A DNA stretch of 64,000 bases from Coniella vitis. Its lineage: Eukaryota; Ascomycota; Sordariomycetes; Diaporthales; Schizoparmaceae. Below are positions 12,531 through 22,867 of the stretch, in pieces. How positions within the stretch are numbered: the first letter of the stretch is position 1; each line of letters starts with the position of its first letter. Location: assembly GCA_011317545.1 (NCBI GenBank), contig WUJK01000009.1:1364001-1428000 (forward strand). The letters run 5' to 3'. The position numbers and the translations under genes were made by a program. The notes beneath the pieces were generated by a model. It did not search any database. It was not told where the DNA came from and saw only the letters and a list, made by a program, of their open reading frames with translations.

Positions 12531-12542
12531 AGGGTTAGGGTT
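12531..12542 (+). promoter_or_regulatory. telomere-like box (AGGGTTAGGGTT)
   Basis: Two perfect TTAGGG-type units sit about 300 bases upstream of the I78 inhibitor start. Such boxes can be binding sites for Myb/TRF-like factors in fungal promoters. Function here is inferred from the motif alone. Confidence 0.35.
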
Positions 12543-12839
12543 CTAGACTGCAGACCGCTCCATAGTAGCACCTTGCCAGGCTGCTGGACCAGACCTGCCA
12601 GCTCAGCGAGAGGACTACGTCATTGTGGTTATGCGAAGCAGGAGTCGTACTTAATCACGGGGTCAGTCCAGGCCTCCAAGGTCCTCATAATAAAGCGCAT
12701 GTTAGCAATCGAACACGCAAAACATCATCTTGTCCTCTTTCTAGCTTCATCTCCATCCTCACCAAGCAAACCCTCAATTACAAACTTGGCAGCACCGTAA
12801 ATTTATCGAAAACCCTTTTCACGAAATTCAAAGCCCAAG

Positions 12840-13176
12840 ATGCCTCTTGTCGTTCCCGGCGTCACGAATCAGTCTGGTGACAAGACCGAGGAGTGGACCA
12901 ACAAGCTGGTTGGCAAGCAATTGCACGACGGCCAGGAGAGCAATGAGACTGTAGGCCCTCCCGATACTGCTGGTTACAGTATAACCCACCATAGAGCCCA
13001 CAGGAATCAGGTCGCTAACTTTACATGTGAACCACCAGCTCTTTGCAAAGAGAGAGCTCCCCGAGAGCCACCGCGTCATTCAGCCCGGCCAAATGGTCAC
13101 CAAGGACTTCAAGCCCGACCGCCTTAATGTTCACGTCAAGGAGGATGGTACCGTTTCGCACGTCACGCACGGCTGA
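12840..13176 (+). CDS. proteinase inhibitor I78 family protein
   Basis: This is a small intracellular-type serine proteinase inhibitor of the I78 family. Exons 12840-12950 and 13039-13176 join to 82 aa. The 88-nt intron has donor GTAGGC, branch-like CGCTAAC and acceptor CCACCAG, and the join is phase 0. The protein opens MPLVVPGVTNQSGDKTEEW, continues NKLVGKQLHDG, and ends with the family C-terminal block DFKPDRLNVHVKEDGTVSHV followed by THG. Family members range from secreted elastase inhibitors to short cytosolic proteins without signal peptide. This one has no signal peptide, so an internal role controlling vacuolar or stray serine proteases is likely (inference). The start is the first ATG, preceded by CCAAG. 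Its neighbour TMA20 lies about 490 bases downstream on the same strand. Confidence 0.88.
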
Positions 13177-13668
13177 ACAGTAGCCGTGACTGACTGTGAC
13201 GGTGTTGTTTTGTGTTGAGTTGGACCTCCAAGAGGTGTTGATGCGGGTTATGGCGTTCTAATCCTATGTGTGATTTCTCTACCAACTTAGAATACTCCTA
13301 ATAATATTGAACACACACGTTTAAGGTGTTTTTCTCTCGTGATTGTTTACATCTGCCGTGTACTTCTTGTGTACTTCCGAGACCCGCTATCGCTACTATA
13401 CATAGTAAGCCAGGCCCCGCGCATTCACTAGATACACACCCAATTCTTTTACCAGCTTACTCCCCCCAAACTTCCATGACCCCGCGGTGTGAATGGCGGG
13501 GTCTTTTACAACCATCCACCAACCCACCTACCACATCCACCGTCCTTTGAGTCCGTCGAAAAGCCTCACACTCTCTCAACCACTTTCTCGTGCCATTCGA
13601 ATTTCACCTGCCTCAGCTTTGTACAGGGAGATACTACACCATCTACCTTACCTTCAATCGTCGCCAAG
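13177..13668 (+). other. spacer and 5' region of TMA20
   Basis: This interval holds the 3' end of the inhibitor gene and then a C/T-rich leader (about 13440-13660) before the TMA20 start. No gene is visible. Confidence 0.5.
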
Positions 13669-14420
13669 ATGTTCAAAAAAGAGTGAGCAATGTCGTCAAA
13701 ACCTCCCCCCCAGCCATCTGGGCACCTTTGCCCCTCCACTTATTCCCTTACCATGGTCAAGCTTCTCCTTTGCCCATTCAGATTCAAAGCTCCAAGTCCA
13801 GTCAAGCTAACCTCCTTTATTCTGCTCTTCACAGCATATCCTCCTCTCCCCGCTCCAAACTCAAATCCTCCGTCCAGCGCTCCCTCCGTGGCTCTCTCCT
13901 CTCAACGTACCCCCTCCTCGAGCCATACATCGAAGAAGTCCTCCCCAAAAAGGCCTCTCTCGAACAAATGAAGCTCCCCGACCGCGCCTCCCTCTACGTC
14001 GTGGACGGCGAGCCCGTCTTCTTCCAGCATGACGGCGGCACCCTGCTCCCCCACCTCAAGCTCGTCCACCGCTTTCCCTCGGCGTTCCCGACCGTCCGTA
14101 TAGACCGCGGCGCAATCCGCTTCGTTCTCTCGGGTGCGACGCTCATGGCGCCCGGCTTGACGAGTAAAGGCGGGCGGCTGCCCGAGCCGCGCGAGGTGAG
14201 CAGTGCGGATGGAGGGGAGGGTGTCGACGAGGACGGCCATTGGAGCCGTGAGTTGGAAAAGGAGGAGCCCGTCGTGATCATGGCCGAGGGCAAAGAGCAC
14301 GCCTGTGCGGTGGGCCTGCTAGTTGCGGGTACCAAGGAGGTCAAGGATAAGGGCAAGGGCCCTGTGGTGGAGGAGGCGCATTTCCTGGGCGATGGGCTGT
14401 GGAAGCTGAACTTGGACTGA
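13669..14420 (+). CDS. TMA20: translation machinery-associated protein 20 (MCT-1 homologue)
   Basis: Tma20/MCTS1 pairs with Tma22/DENR to recycle post-termination 40S subunits and affect re-initiation. The model joins a 14-nt first exon (13669-13682) to 13835-14420, giving 199 aa. The donor is GTGAGC, the acceptor CTTCACAG, and the join restores MFKKDISSSPRSKLKSSVQR, the expected N-terminus. The pre-PUA domain covers about residues 5-85 (YPLLEPYIEEVLPKK). The PUA domain follows (LVHRFPSAFPTVRIDRGAIR, then FVLSGATLMAPGLTS). The end, AHFLGDGLWKLNLD, is typical. A hydrophilic acidic insert of about 20 residues (SSADGGEGVDEDGHWSREL) sits inside the PUA region and makes the protein a little longer than the usual 180 aa. 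An in-frame ORF starting at 13590 reads through the intron and should be ignored. Confidence 0.92.
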
Positions 14421-15211
14421 GCGGACAGCACAAGTCAGTGACGTCTTCAGTCAATTGGGCGACTACTTCCCAACGTACACCATTTTTCGTCGAATCGACC
14501 ATATGGTGGTTTGCCTAGAGCATGACGGGTAGAACGGTGTTACTTGTGTGCCTGTGCGGCTCATTCTGGCAGTCTACCAATGTACCAAGATCCAGTGGGT
14601 TGAGGGCGCCGTTGTCGTTTTGGGACGCTTGCAGGGGTCGACACCAACCGCAGATCCTCAAAAGCGCCCGTGATATCGGTTCGGAGAAATGTAGCTAAGC
14701 TACGAGATATATACCACCCGGGCGGACTTGTTCGATTTGAAAATATTCGAGACTTCTTGCTGCGTTCTGGTCTGTGTGCTGGTCTACTTTGTCTAAAGGT
14801 CTATTCTGTAAAATAGTTCGGACTGACAATACATACCTCAGCCAAGCATCCTTGAATGTCAAAGTGACGACTACCTGGCACGTGAGCACAACGTACTGAG
14901 AAGAGCCTCCAAAAATACCAAGCCCAAATGACACAAATTGTTTTGAGGAAAGCCATTCTTTGCTTCCTCGCTCCAGAAATCAAGACATATCACATCAGGT
15001 GTAACAACATAATTGCTTCCAGTGACTGAATATCTTGGTAAGTCTCAGTACGATGTTTGCAGAATCGGAACTGGACATGACAGCACATACCTAGGCGGCG
15101 CCTTCAATCCAGTCAAAAGTTCAATGTCACGCTTGGGAAAAGCTCATAGGCTCACAAGATGAGCATTGATGGCAGGAAAGAGAATTGCTAGGAGAGACCT
15201 GCTGTACCGCG
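14421..15211. other. convergent spacer, no gene seen
   Basis: This 790-base stretch lies between the 3' ends of TMA20 (plus) and the BTB-like gene (minus). I see no supported feature; short frames lack composition or motif support. Confidence 0.55.
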
Positions 15212-16159
15212 TCACACGTGATCCTGCACGCGGCGGAGACTGAAAGCAAATATGTCTCGGACGAATTCAGGATGAGCATACCTCAAGACCTCGAGAAGCG
15301 ACTTGGAAGGACAAATGTCCAAGAACCACTTGAGTATGTGCTCGACATCCACAGGACGTCGGCCCTCTCGCATGTTTCTAATATTCATGTAAGCGTTGAC
15401 AAAATCGATCAAGAAGTCAACGTCAATGTCGTGTGTATTGCCGGTTACGCCATATTCGACATCGAAAACGCCGTTTACCGGTGTCAGCGGCCAGTAAATG
15501 CCAGCGAGGAAGTTGTTCAGAGTGCCCTCAATCCATCTCGTGATGCGTGGCATGACAAAGCGGTCGGCCAGTTTCCAGGCGCGAATAAGTTCGACAGAGG
15601 AGTAGAAACATTGATTGAAAATCCACTTGTCGAAAGCGTTAAAGACCGGAATGGCAGCGGCATTTGAATCAAAAGCGGATTTACGAAAATCCTGGCCACG
15701 CAAGAAGGAGTTTAGGAATCTCATGTCGTTTATGCTGACATCCTGAAGTGCAATGCCTTCGAATTGAGGAACGAGATACGGGCCGTATAGACACGATTGA
15801 AAGTAGTGACTGAAGTCGCAGTACAGCTTCTCGCTGATGCGCGATTCACTCTGTTTGATGTTGTTGTCGGCAGGTCTGGTAGCGGAAGATGCCTCGGGGC
15901 AAATGATACGAATCTGGACACTGGAGCCAAAAGAGGCAGACCGTCAAATAAAGATCAGACCAGTAGTCTATCAAAACGAGACGGGACTATGTATGGAACG
16001 ATCCATTGCTTGAGGACTGGAGGTAATTCAGAGAAAGCACAACTCAGGCAAGACTCACGTCCGATCGCAAAAGGAAATATATTCGTTCCAAGAGCGAAAC
16101 TGCTCCGGCGGAGTTGCCATGTTGTAGTTGGGCTGAGCCCCTCTGTTTCTTCGTGGCAT
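15212..16159 (-). CDS. divergent BTB/POZ-like protein
   Basis: This gene is on the minus strand with exons 16159-16059 and 15920-15212, giving 269 aa. The 138-nt intron (GTGAGT..CTCCAG) contains stops in all relevant frames and splices in phase. The order of elements is that of fungal BTB proteins: a strand-rich start (VQIRIICPEA), a helix ISEKLYCDFSHYFQSCLYG, then IALQDVSINDMRFLNSFL, a weak WIFNQCFY in place of the usual WLY, and the helix ELIRAWKLADRFVMPRITRW. After that come about 110 residues of helical C-terminal region. Such proteins are adaptors of unknown partner; some bridge to Cullin-3. The start could instead be the Met 13 codons later (16120) or further upstream. The family call is from pattern resemblance and is moderate. 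It lies downstream of the adenylation-enzyme gene on the same strand. Confidence 0.6.
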
Positions 16160-17190
16160 GTTGGATGAGTGCTCTCTTGTAGAACAGGAATTTGCAACTG
16201 GCGGAGCCAGACCAAATACCCAGAAGAAGACGGGAGATGACAGACGAAAACGCTCGGTCGCTGAATCATGGAAAGTCCATGGATTATGACCAAGATACTG
16301 GGTCCACTGGGCACTAATGGACATAAGCAGAGATGCTGTCCAGTACAAGCAAACAAACAATTAAAGACGACGAGGAGAAGGCTGAGCCCCCGAGGAATAC
16401 GCGGATATCAGGTGAACAAGGGTGGAATAAGGGAGGTGTTGAGACAGAAGGAGACTTCCACCATCTAATGGCTGTTTGCCTTGGGTGGCTGCCGCGCGAT
16501 TGTGCCTTCCATATTGGGCATATTTCACCCAGGGGCTAGCAGCCCTGGATGCTTCAGACGAAGTCGACAGACCCACCGTCGCTTCTGTCTTGGTCACTTG
16601 AACACTTGCAATAAGTGGGTGCCAACCTGAGAAGGTACGATCAAGTATCATTGTCTAAAGCAGCGCCGACTCGAAAAAGGTAGACCTTGGTGCAGGGCAC
16701 GTTCTCAAGAATGTTCGTCAACTTCAAATACAGAACTGAACAAGAAGCCTCGACCCAAGACGCAAGACATTATGGGTGATCGTATCGTATGGATGGCACA
16801 TTGTGTCAGATACTCAGCCAAACACATGATAAGGTATCTGAGGGTTGAGGGCGGACCGGCTGTTGCAGTGTTTACCTTTCGTTCCTGTAGATTCAGACCA
16901 TCTAGCAATCAATTTGATTCTATTCAAGATAAATACTTTGCCCGCTAGTCTCAAGCCGACAAAAGCCGTATTTGTTGTTTTTCCTATACCCAGTACGCCA
17001 AAGTCCCAAAAACGCTGGCAGATAAGCACATACCGTGTGATGTTGGTGATTCCTACCCCAAGTCCCGCCAATAAGCTGAAAAAGCACATCACACGCGCTC
17101 CGAGATACATATCGCGGCATGTCGAGAGCAGCATCCTTCAGCTTACTTCGTACCAACACCAGTCTAATGAAGGATTTTGGGACGACCCCC
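16160..17190. other. 1 kb spacer with a possible membrane-protein relic
   Basis: No complete gene is visible. On the minus strand, 17134 to about 17030 encodes a hydrophobic helix (CFFSLLAGLGVGITNITR) followed by a good donor GTATGT. This resembles the end of an exon of a multi-helix membrane protein, but I found no matching exons on either side. Confidence 0.35.
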
Positions 17191-19190
17191 TCAAGCCTCG
17201 GTCGTTGTAATTTCAACCGTTATAGACGTCTCCTGCGAGATCGATCCGTACCGATCCTTTGCATCTTGCCATTGGTCCCCAAACCGCTCATAGACCTCCT
17301 CAATCTGTTCTTTAAATTGCTGCTCCGTAAGCTTTCGCACAGCGCTGCCCTTCGCCGTGCGCAAAAAGCTGCCATACGGCAGAAGCAAGACATGCGTCTT
17401 TGCAACACGAATGTGCATCTGCGCCTTTTCATTGGCTGGTTGGATAACCTGCTCCCAGATCTCAATAGCCAGCTCGCGCGACACCTCACTGCCCTCCGTA
17501 AGCTCAATGAGCGAGACGGGTTGACGGTGCATGGCGCCGACGAGCATAGCACCGCGTACCTTGGGGTGGCTGAGGATAGCCTGCTCGATGGGACCCGGGT
17601 GGCCGTTGACGCCTGTCGAGAAAGAAATGAGGTCGTCTTTGCGGCACACAAACTTCCACGCATATGACGCCTTGGCTGGGTCCGGGTGCGGCATCCAGAG
17701 ATCGCCCGTTAGCCACTCGGGTAGTGGCGGCGTGCTGGTTACGGGGTCAATACCCTGGCGTGCGTGCCAGCTGGCGATGGGTGCGGACTTCTCGGTGAGC
17801 TTGAAGACGAATTCGTAGAGTTCTTGAGGCTTGCCGTCGACTTCGTAGCCAGCGTTTTCAAAATGACGGAATTCGTAGCCGCCCGAGGAGGTATCAAAGT
17901 AGCTGTATTCAAAGTCTTCGTTAGGAGCTTCAAATTGGGGCGCGAGAAGCGCTTCGGTGGCGCCCCAACAATTTTGTATTTTTGTGTGCTGTGCCCAGAT
18001 GCTTGCGGCGTATTTGGAAAGGACGGCTGTATTGATTCGTGTCAGTTGAACATTCTGTGACTACTTGGCGATTTTGAGTGAGCACTTACCGCCACCAAAA
18101 CCAACATGTTCAAACGACTTGATAAAGTCGACGCCATCAGGCCTCCGGGCAAGGTCTTCCATCATCCACGGCATCAATATTCCCTTTGTGGCCTTCGCTT
18201 GTGGCAGAAGCTGGCATAGGTCGCTTGGAGTCACACCATGGTGACGGAACCCAGGAATGACGACTGCTTCACCAAAGACAGACAAACACTATCCAGATAT
18301 GTCTGTCAGTGTTTCAAGATCCAAAGTATAAAGATAAGCAAGACGCTTTGTTTGATCTGTAACTCACCATCAAAAACCCGGCCGAAATTGCGTGTGCGGG
18401 CGATGTGTTAATCATATATCGTACGCCCTTGCCAGGACTCGTCAGGAGTTGGAAATGTTTTTTCCCGTCAACATCAGCTAGCAGCTGCAGCCGGTCTTGT
18501 GTTGCCATGAACCTGTGATTCCACACGACTGGTTTCTACAAGCCAAGGAAATTAATTTTAGCAGTTGATTCCCAAGTAAAGTGTCCCAAATATGACAAAT
18601 GAGAAGATGCAAGATCTTACCGGAAGTCCTGTGGTGCCGCTGGTGTGTAGAACAACATAAGGATCGAGCTCGGCCTCCTCAAAAGTCTTGGTGAAAGGCC
18701 AGTGTGGGACCTTTTCCTCGCTCAAGAGAGCATCTAGCTCGGGAATAATAAAGTGCTTCATAGGCCTGTCCTCGAGAATGTCGCGCACATGGACGCCAAG
18801 CGCGGAAATAAAGATGTTGCAGTCGGTCTGCTCCATGAGCGAGATGTGGACGGTCTTGCTGTTGACATGCGATGAAAACAAGACCTTGTGGCCCGTCTTG
18901 CATACCGCCATCTGTATCATGTGGTAGCGGATGTCTGCCACGCCGAGGTAGGCGATTGTCTCGAAGGTTGTCGACTTGCCGACGGCGGCGTCGATGAACC
19001 ATGCTAATCTGTTGATAGCATTCGCAAACCTGGATATGGTGATATCCTCGAAACCTTTGCTGAGATCATAGTCGTCGATGGGAATCGAGGCCCAGGCACT
19101 GTCGGGCTCTTCTTGTGCTCTTTGGTCGATAAAGGCCGGCAGAAGCCTCCGTCCGCAGTTCGGCGGCGCGTTGGGGTTTTCTTTCCACAT
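17191..19190 (-). CDS. stand-alone NRPS-like adenylation enzyme
   Basis: The product is an AMP-forming adenylate enzyme predicted to activate a carboxylic or amino acid with ATP. Minus-strand exons 19190-18621, 18535-18368, 18288-18090 and 18026-17191 splice cleanly to 590 aa. Core motifs are visible: A3 HTSGTTGLPKPV near 182-193 (split by intron 1), A5 QNCWGATEA near 330-338, A7 TGDLW near 419-423, an A8-like CRKDDLISFS, and the late LRTAKGSAVRK region carrying the catalytic-lysine-type position. The N-terminus (PPNCGRRLLPAFIDQRA) is typical of fungal adenylate-forming reductases. Those normally continue into a carrier domain and an NAD-binding reductase, for about 1000 aa or more. Here the frame ends at TTTEA followed by TGA, and no GGDS-type carrier or TGxTGxLG reductase motif follows in 17190-16160. 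The substrate cannot be read from sequence by eye. Confidence 0.85.
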
Positions 19191-22100
19191 GATATGCAGA
19201 TCCTATGAGATTCTCGACAAAGAGGTTCAGAACAGACTATGCAACAATCTTCAAACGAGCACTAGCAAAGAGTCCAGCAAAACGGCTGAATTATGGATAT
19301 TGGCTGCGCTGCGTTTGCGAATCGAGAGAATAGTAAGGGGGAATAGGACCGACGAAACTACGTTGGAAAGAGACTGAAAGATGAGAGAATGGACTTGTCG
19401 AGAATCCAATGGAGAAAATTGTCCTGGAGGAGGATCATGTCCCAAATATTATTAGTGACTTGTCCCATTGAGGGACAGCATTCTGCCCCCGGTCAAGCAG
19501 AGGATGCCGCATGTACTGTACATAGTACAGTACCAGGATCTAGTGCGACACCAAGTGGATGCGAGCGAATCCCCACCCATGTTGATCAAAGTGTTCTCAC
19601 GCGCTGCCTCCAAATGAGAAAAGGCCGCAGTCGCGGCGTTCGGGTGGGTCGCCGAATGTCGATGAATCCATCTTGGGGCAGCACCACCGAAGACGTATTG
19701 GGTGCGAAAGCCGGTTCGAGATTTCGCCGAGGTTCTTGGAGAAGAAGGGAGCAGCGACGGTACTGGCGGCAAGCTGGAACTCCATGATATGGACACGGCT
19801 CTTTTCGCCAGGGTCGAATCAACACTGAGTAATAGTCGGAGCAAAGATAAAGATCGACGGATGAGTAGGAATAAAGATCTACTGAGGATTTCTGGAGAGA
19901 AACCTTGGCCTTGGCCATGGGAAGCTGGGCTTTGCCGGACGGCCGAGGAGTCGTCGCTCGCGGCACGGTCCGGCGGAACCCGCTTGCCGATCCTTGGCGC
20001 ACTCTCAGGACCCGGCAGGCTGGGATATCCCAGCTGAAGGGTTAGTAGTATGTACTATGAGCAACCATCGACACGGCACGGGCTGCCCAACAGCCTGCCA
20101 GCCTGCATACAGGCACCGGATGCTGCCAATTGGCTCTTGGACCCTGAACGACAACCTGGGGAGCCTCTGCTGCCGTCCTCTAGCGCTGCAAATGACTCTG
20201 TAGCGCAAGACCAATTGAGAACACTACTATGTATGTGCTTGGTTGGAGGGCCTGTCAGAACTTCCCACTGCCCACTAGACTGAAAGTTATTACAAGTACT
20301 ATGTGGTGCGGGATACACTATAGAGTGAAATTTCCACAGCGTGTGGTGGTATGTACATGTCCGCGGTCAAGCTAATTTCTGTCAGAAGTACGGACATAGC
20401 CGCGTTATCCCACGGTCCGCTCATTAATTTTCTCGCGTGTAAAACAGGTGATGGACTGGAGGAATTGTTCCTTGCGGAAGGCATTCCAGTCAGGGGAGCC
20501 CCCCTGAACCAGTCCTCGGCTCGCTGTAGGGCAGCTTCCGACTGGCCATGTCGTTATGTACATAGTACCTACCAGATAGGCATAGCACCGTAGCACCGAG
20601 TTGGTCATACATACTATATAGTAACCAACAAGCTCTCGCAATCCCCCTGCTATGTAACGTGGAATATACATAGTATAGGACATACGAATACCAAGCACCT
20701 ATCTACTATGTGTAAAACCAAACCAACGACATAAAGCCTGGTGCATTTTCTCCACCAAACCGCGTTACGCATGCAAGGACGGACGAGCATGCCACAGCAC
20801 GGAGTACGCCGAATTTCCCAAGTAAAACCGGTCAACAGCACGGAGTAGATCTTTTCGAACTTGTGTAAGTGTGTGCTATGATATGTGGCCTCGCTGTCGC
20901 AACGGCGACCCGCCTCGATACTAGCTTGTTATCGCAGTTGGGCACTAGTCGGGTGGATGTTACTACTACAAGGCGGCATTTACTCGTGGAAGAACCAGAT
21001 ATCTCAGGTAGTATCCATTCTTCTTTGGGAAACTGACCAGCACAAAAGAAATAGATATCTGAGAATAAACTAGTCAGCAATAACAAAAACAAAAAGTACA
21101 GCAGCAGCACCATATCGGTTAGGCAAGCACGTATCGTCAGCCCACTGGGATTTCGGAGTGGACCTTACTGGCTGCACTGCCTGTCTTGCCGAGGTACTAA
21201 ACAGTGGATGCTCTGTTTGCTCAGACATCCCATGGCTTTATGAGATCTGACACTGATTGCACGACACGGCTCATATCAGTTCAGGCTTCTTGCCATTCTA
21301 GAAAGCCGCAGCGTATTTGCTGTGAGCCAAACGGGACGCCAGTCGTCACCTTGTGGAATTCACTTGATCTTCAACCGAACGATTGCCGAAAGTCAGAATA
21401 CTTCTTTCTTGCCCCACTGTGGAGCCCCTGGGTACTTATATGACCGACAAATGAAAGTACCCGGCAGACAGTTCATTTCTCTCGGTTCTACTATGGAGAA
21501 TTACAGAGCGAGAGGTGGAATACCAGAGTGATGAGGGACGCATCCGAAGCCGATGTTTTGCTCTCGTGTTACCGTGCATAGCCTCAAAAACTGTCCAGTA
21601 CTCAATGTATTGGTACAGAGATACCGAAGTACATGGTAGGCGCCCTGACTGAAAACACACAGTTTGACGCAAATGAGATGACGGCCATGCCGCTGTCATG
21701 GGCGCTGCTAAACTCTTGTTTACCCCAGAAGGGGCGCATCTTCATAGGGCTCGAACGGTGTAAAAGGAGAAATGAATGTACAGTGCTGTTCTGTCGGGTC
21801 CGGGCCCGCTGGATGGAGCACCTGGGGAACTTTGTTTTGCGGTACACACTTGTCACGTGCCCTAACACGTGCCCTAGGGCGGGAAATGAGGGTCCTGACA
21901 AAAGTTTCTTCTCTTTCCTTTCCACTTCTCCATCGCGAGATGAGTTGATGGAATCTACTTACTTTTACCACTTTGCAGGTGCAGATTGGACAACTCAAAC
22001 CAGCGGCGCTCCGAGTGTGCGTCTCGAGAGTCAAAGATGCTCAGTTGAAAGGCAGGGTGCTGTTGCTGCATAGAGTCCCGCGCTTGCTTCGAGATAAATT

Positions 22101-22867
22101 CTCAAGTTTGTCTCTCCTCAAAGCATCCGCTGCAACTCACTTCCAGCCTCGGGCCTAATAAACCGCTCGCACTCGACGTGGCTAAGCATTGACTGCAATT
22201 CTCATGACCTACTAAGAAGAACAGACGCAGTATCTCGAAGCAGTTGCTCTCAGGTCTCTTGACGGTACGTACAATCTTGTACACAACAAAATTTGGCCCT
22301 CACACCTTTATATACCCCCAACCCCCACCTTTTCACGGACAATACGCCTGAAGGATGACTTTCTATATTCACACTGCGAGAACCGCCATTGCCTATTGTG
22401 CGTGGTGGTTTCGTGAGCGATATAACACTGAAAATTCTGACTTGGCGCATTCGGACCCTCGCAAATGGCAAAGAATTTCGATCATCTTTGAGAGCTTTGT
22501 TGCTGACTGTTGAAAATCAGAATTGGGTTGCTTTGACGCACTGCTGGTACATAGCTGAAAAAGATAAGGTCAACTTCCCGAGGGTCTTGCGACTTTCAAG
22601 CCATGCAGTTGGTGTCTTGTCGGTGGGAGGCTGAGTACAAATGACTATATAGCACGCACATAGCGATGACTTGCTGCTCAATCGGAGCGATCTAGATTAC
22701 ATAGCTACTTAAACTCATTGATTTTCGTCCAAATTACCTAAATCTCACATCCGCTTATCCATGGTGCCCCTCCAGCGCACAAAGGTATCAACACTGTTCG
22801 CCTTGTAAATTCCACAGCATCCATATCGCCAGCCCAATGACAGCCGCAACCCGTCCAGCCGTGCCGC
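19191..22867. other. gene-poor 3.7 kb interval with palindromic motifs
   Basis: No supported gene is visible. It carries several copies of a GTACTATGTAC/TACATAGTAC-type motif (about 20046, 20228, 20293, 20556, 20600-20715) and an exact inverted repeat at 19513-19533. Open frames are short and without family resemblance. Confidence 0.55.
19513..19533. repeat. perfect 9-bp inverted repeat around ATA
   Basis: The arms GTACTGTAC and GTACAGTAC are exact reverse complements separated by ATA. It lies about 320 bases upstream of the adenylation-enzyme start, so it could be a protein-binding palindrome or one copy of the dispersed motif family. Confidence 0.7.

Larger units (their letters stand above)
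10267..12839. other. gene-poor 2.6 kb interval
   Basis: No full gene is visible. It contains the NST1 3' region, a T-rich tract at about 10970-11120 (whose complement gives a spurious Lys-rich frame), a purine-rich tract at about 11510-11575, and a telomere-like box at 12531. One short protein-like frame at 10720-10929 (minus) is listed separately. Confidence 0.55.

Noticed and set aside
16160..17190. Carrier and reductase domains continuing the adenylation enzyme
   Set aside because: No carrier Ser motif and no Rossmann TGxxGxxG motif could be read in any minus-strand frame, even allowing introns.
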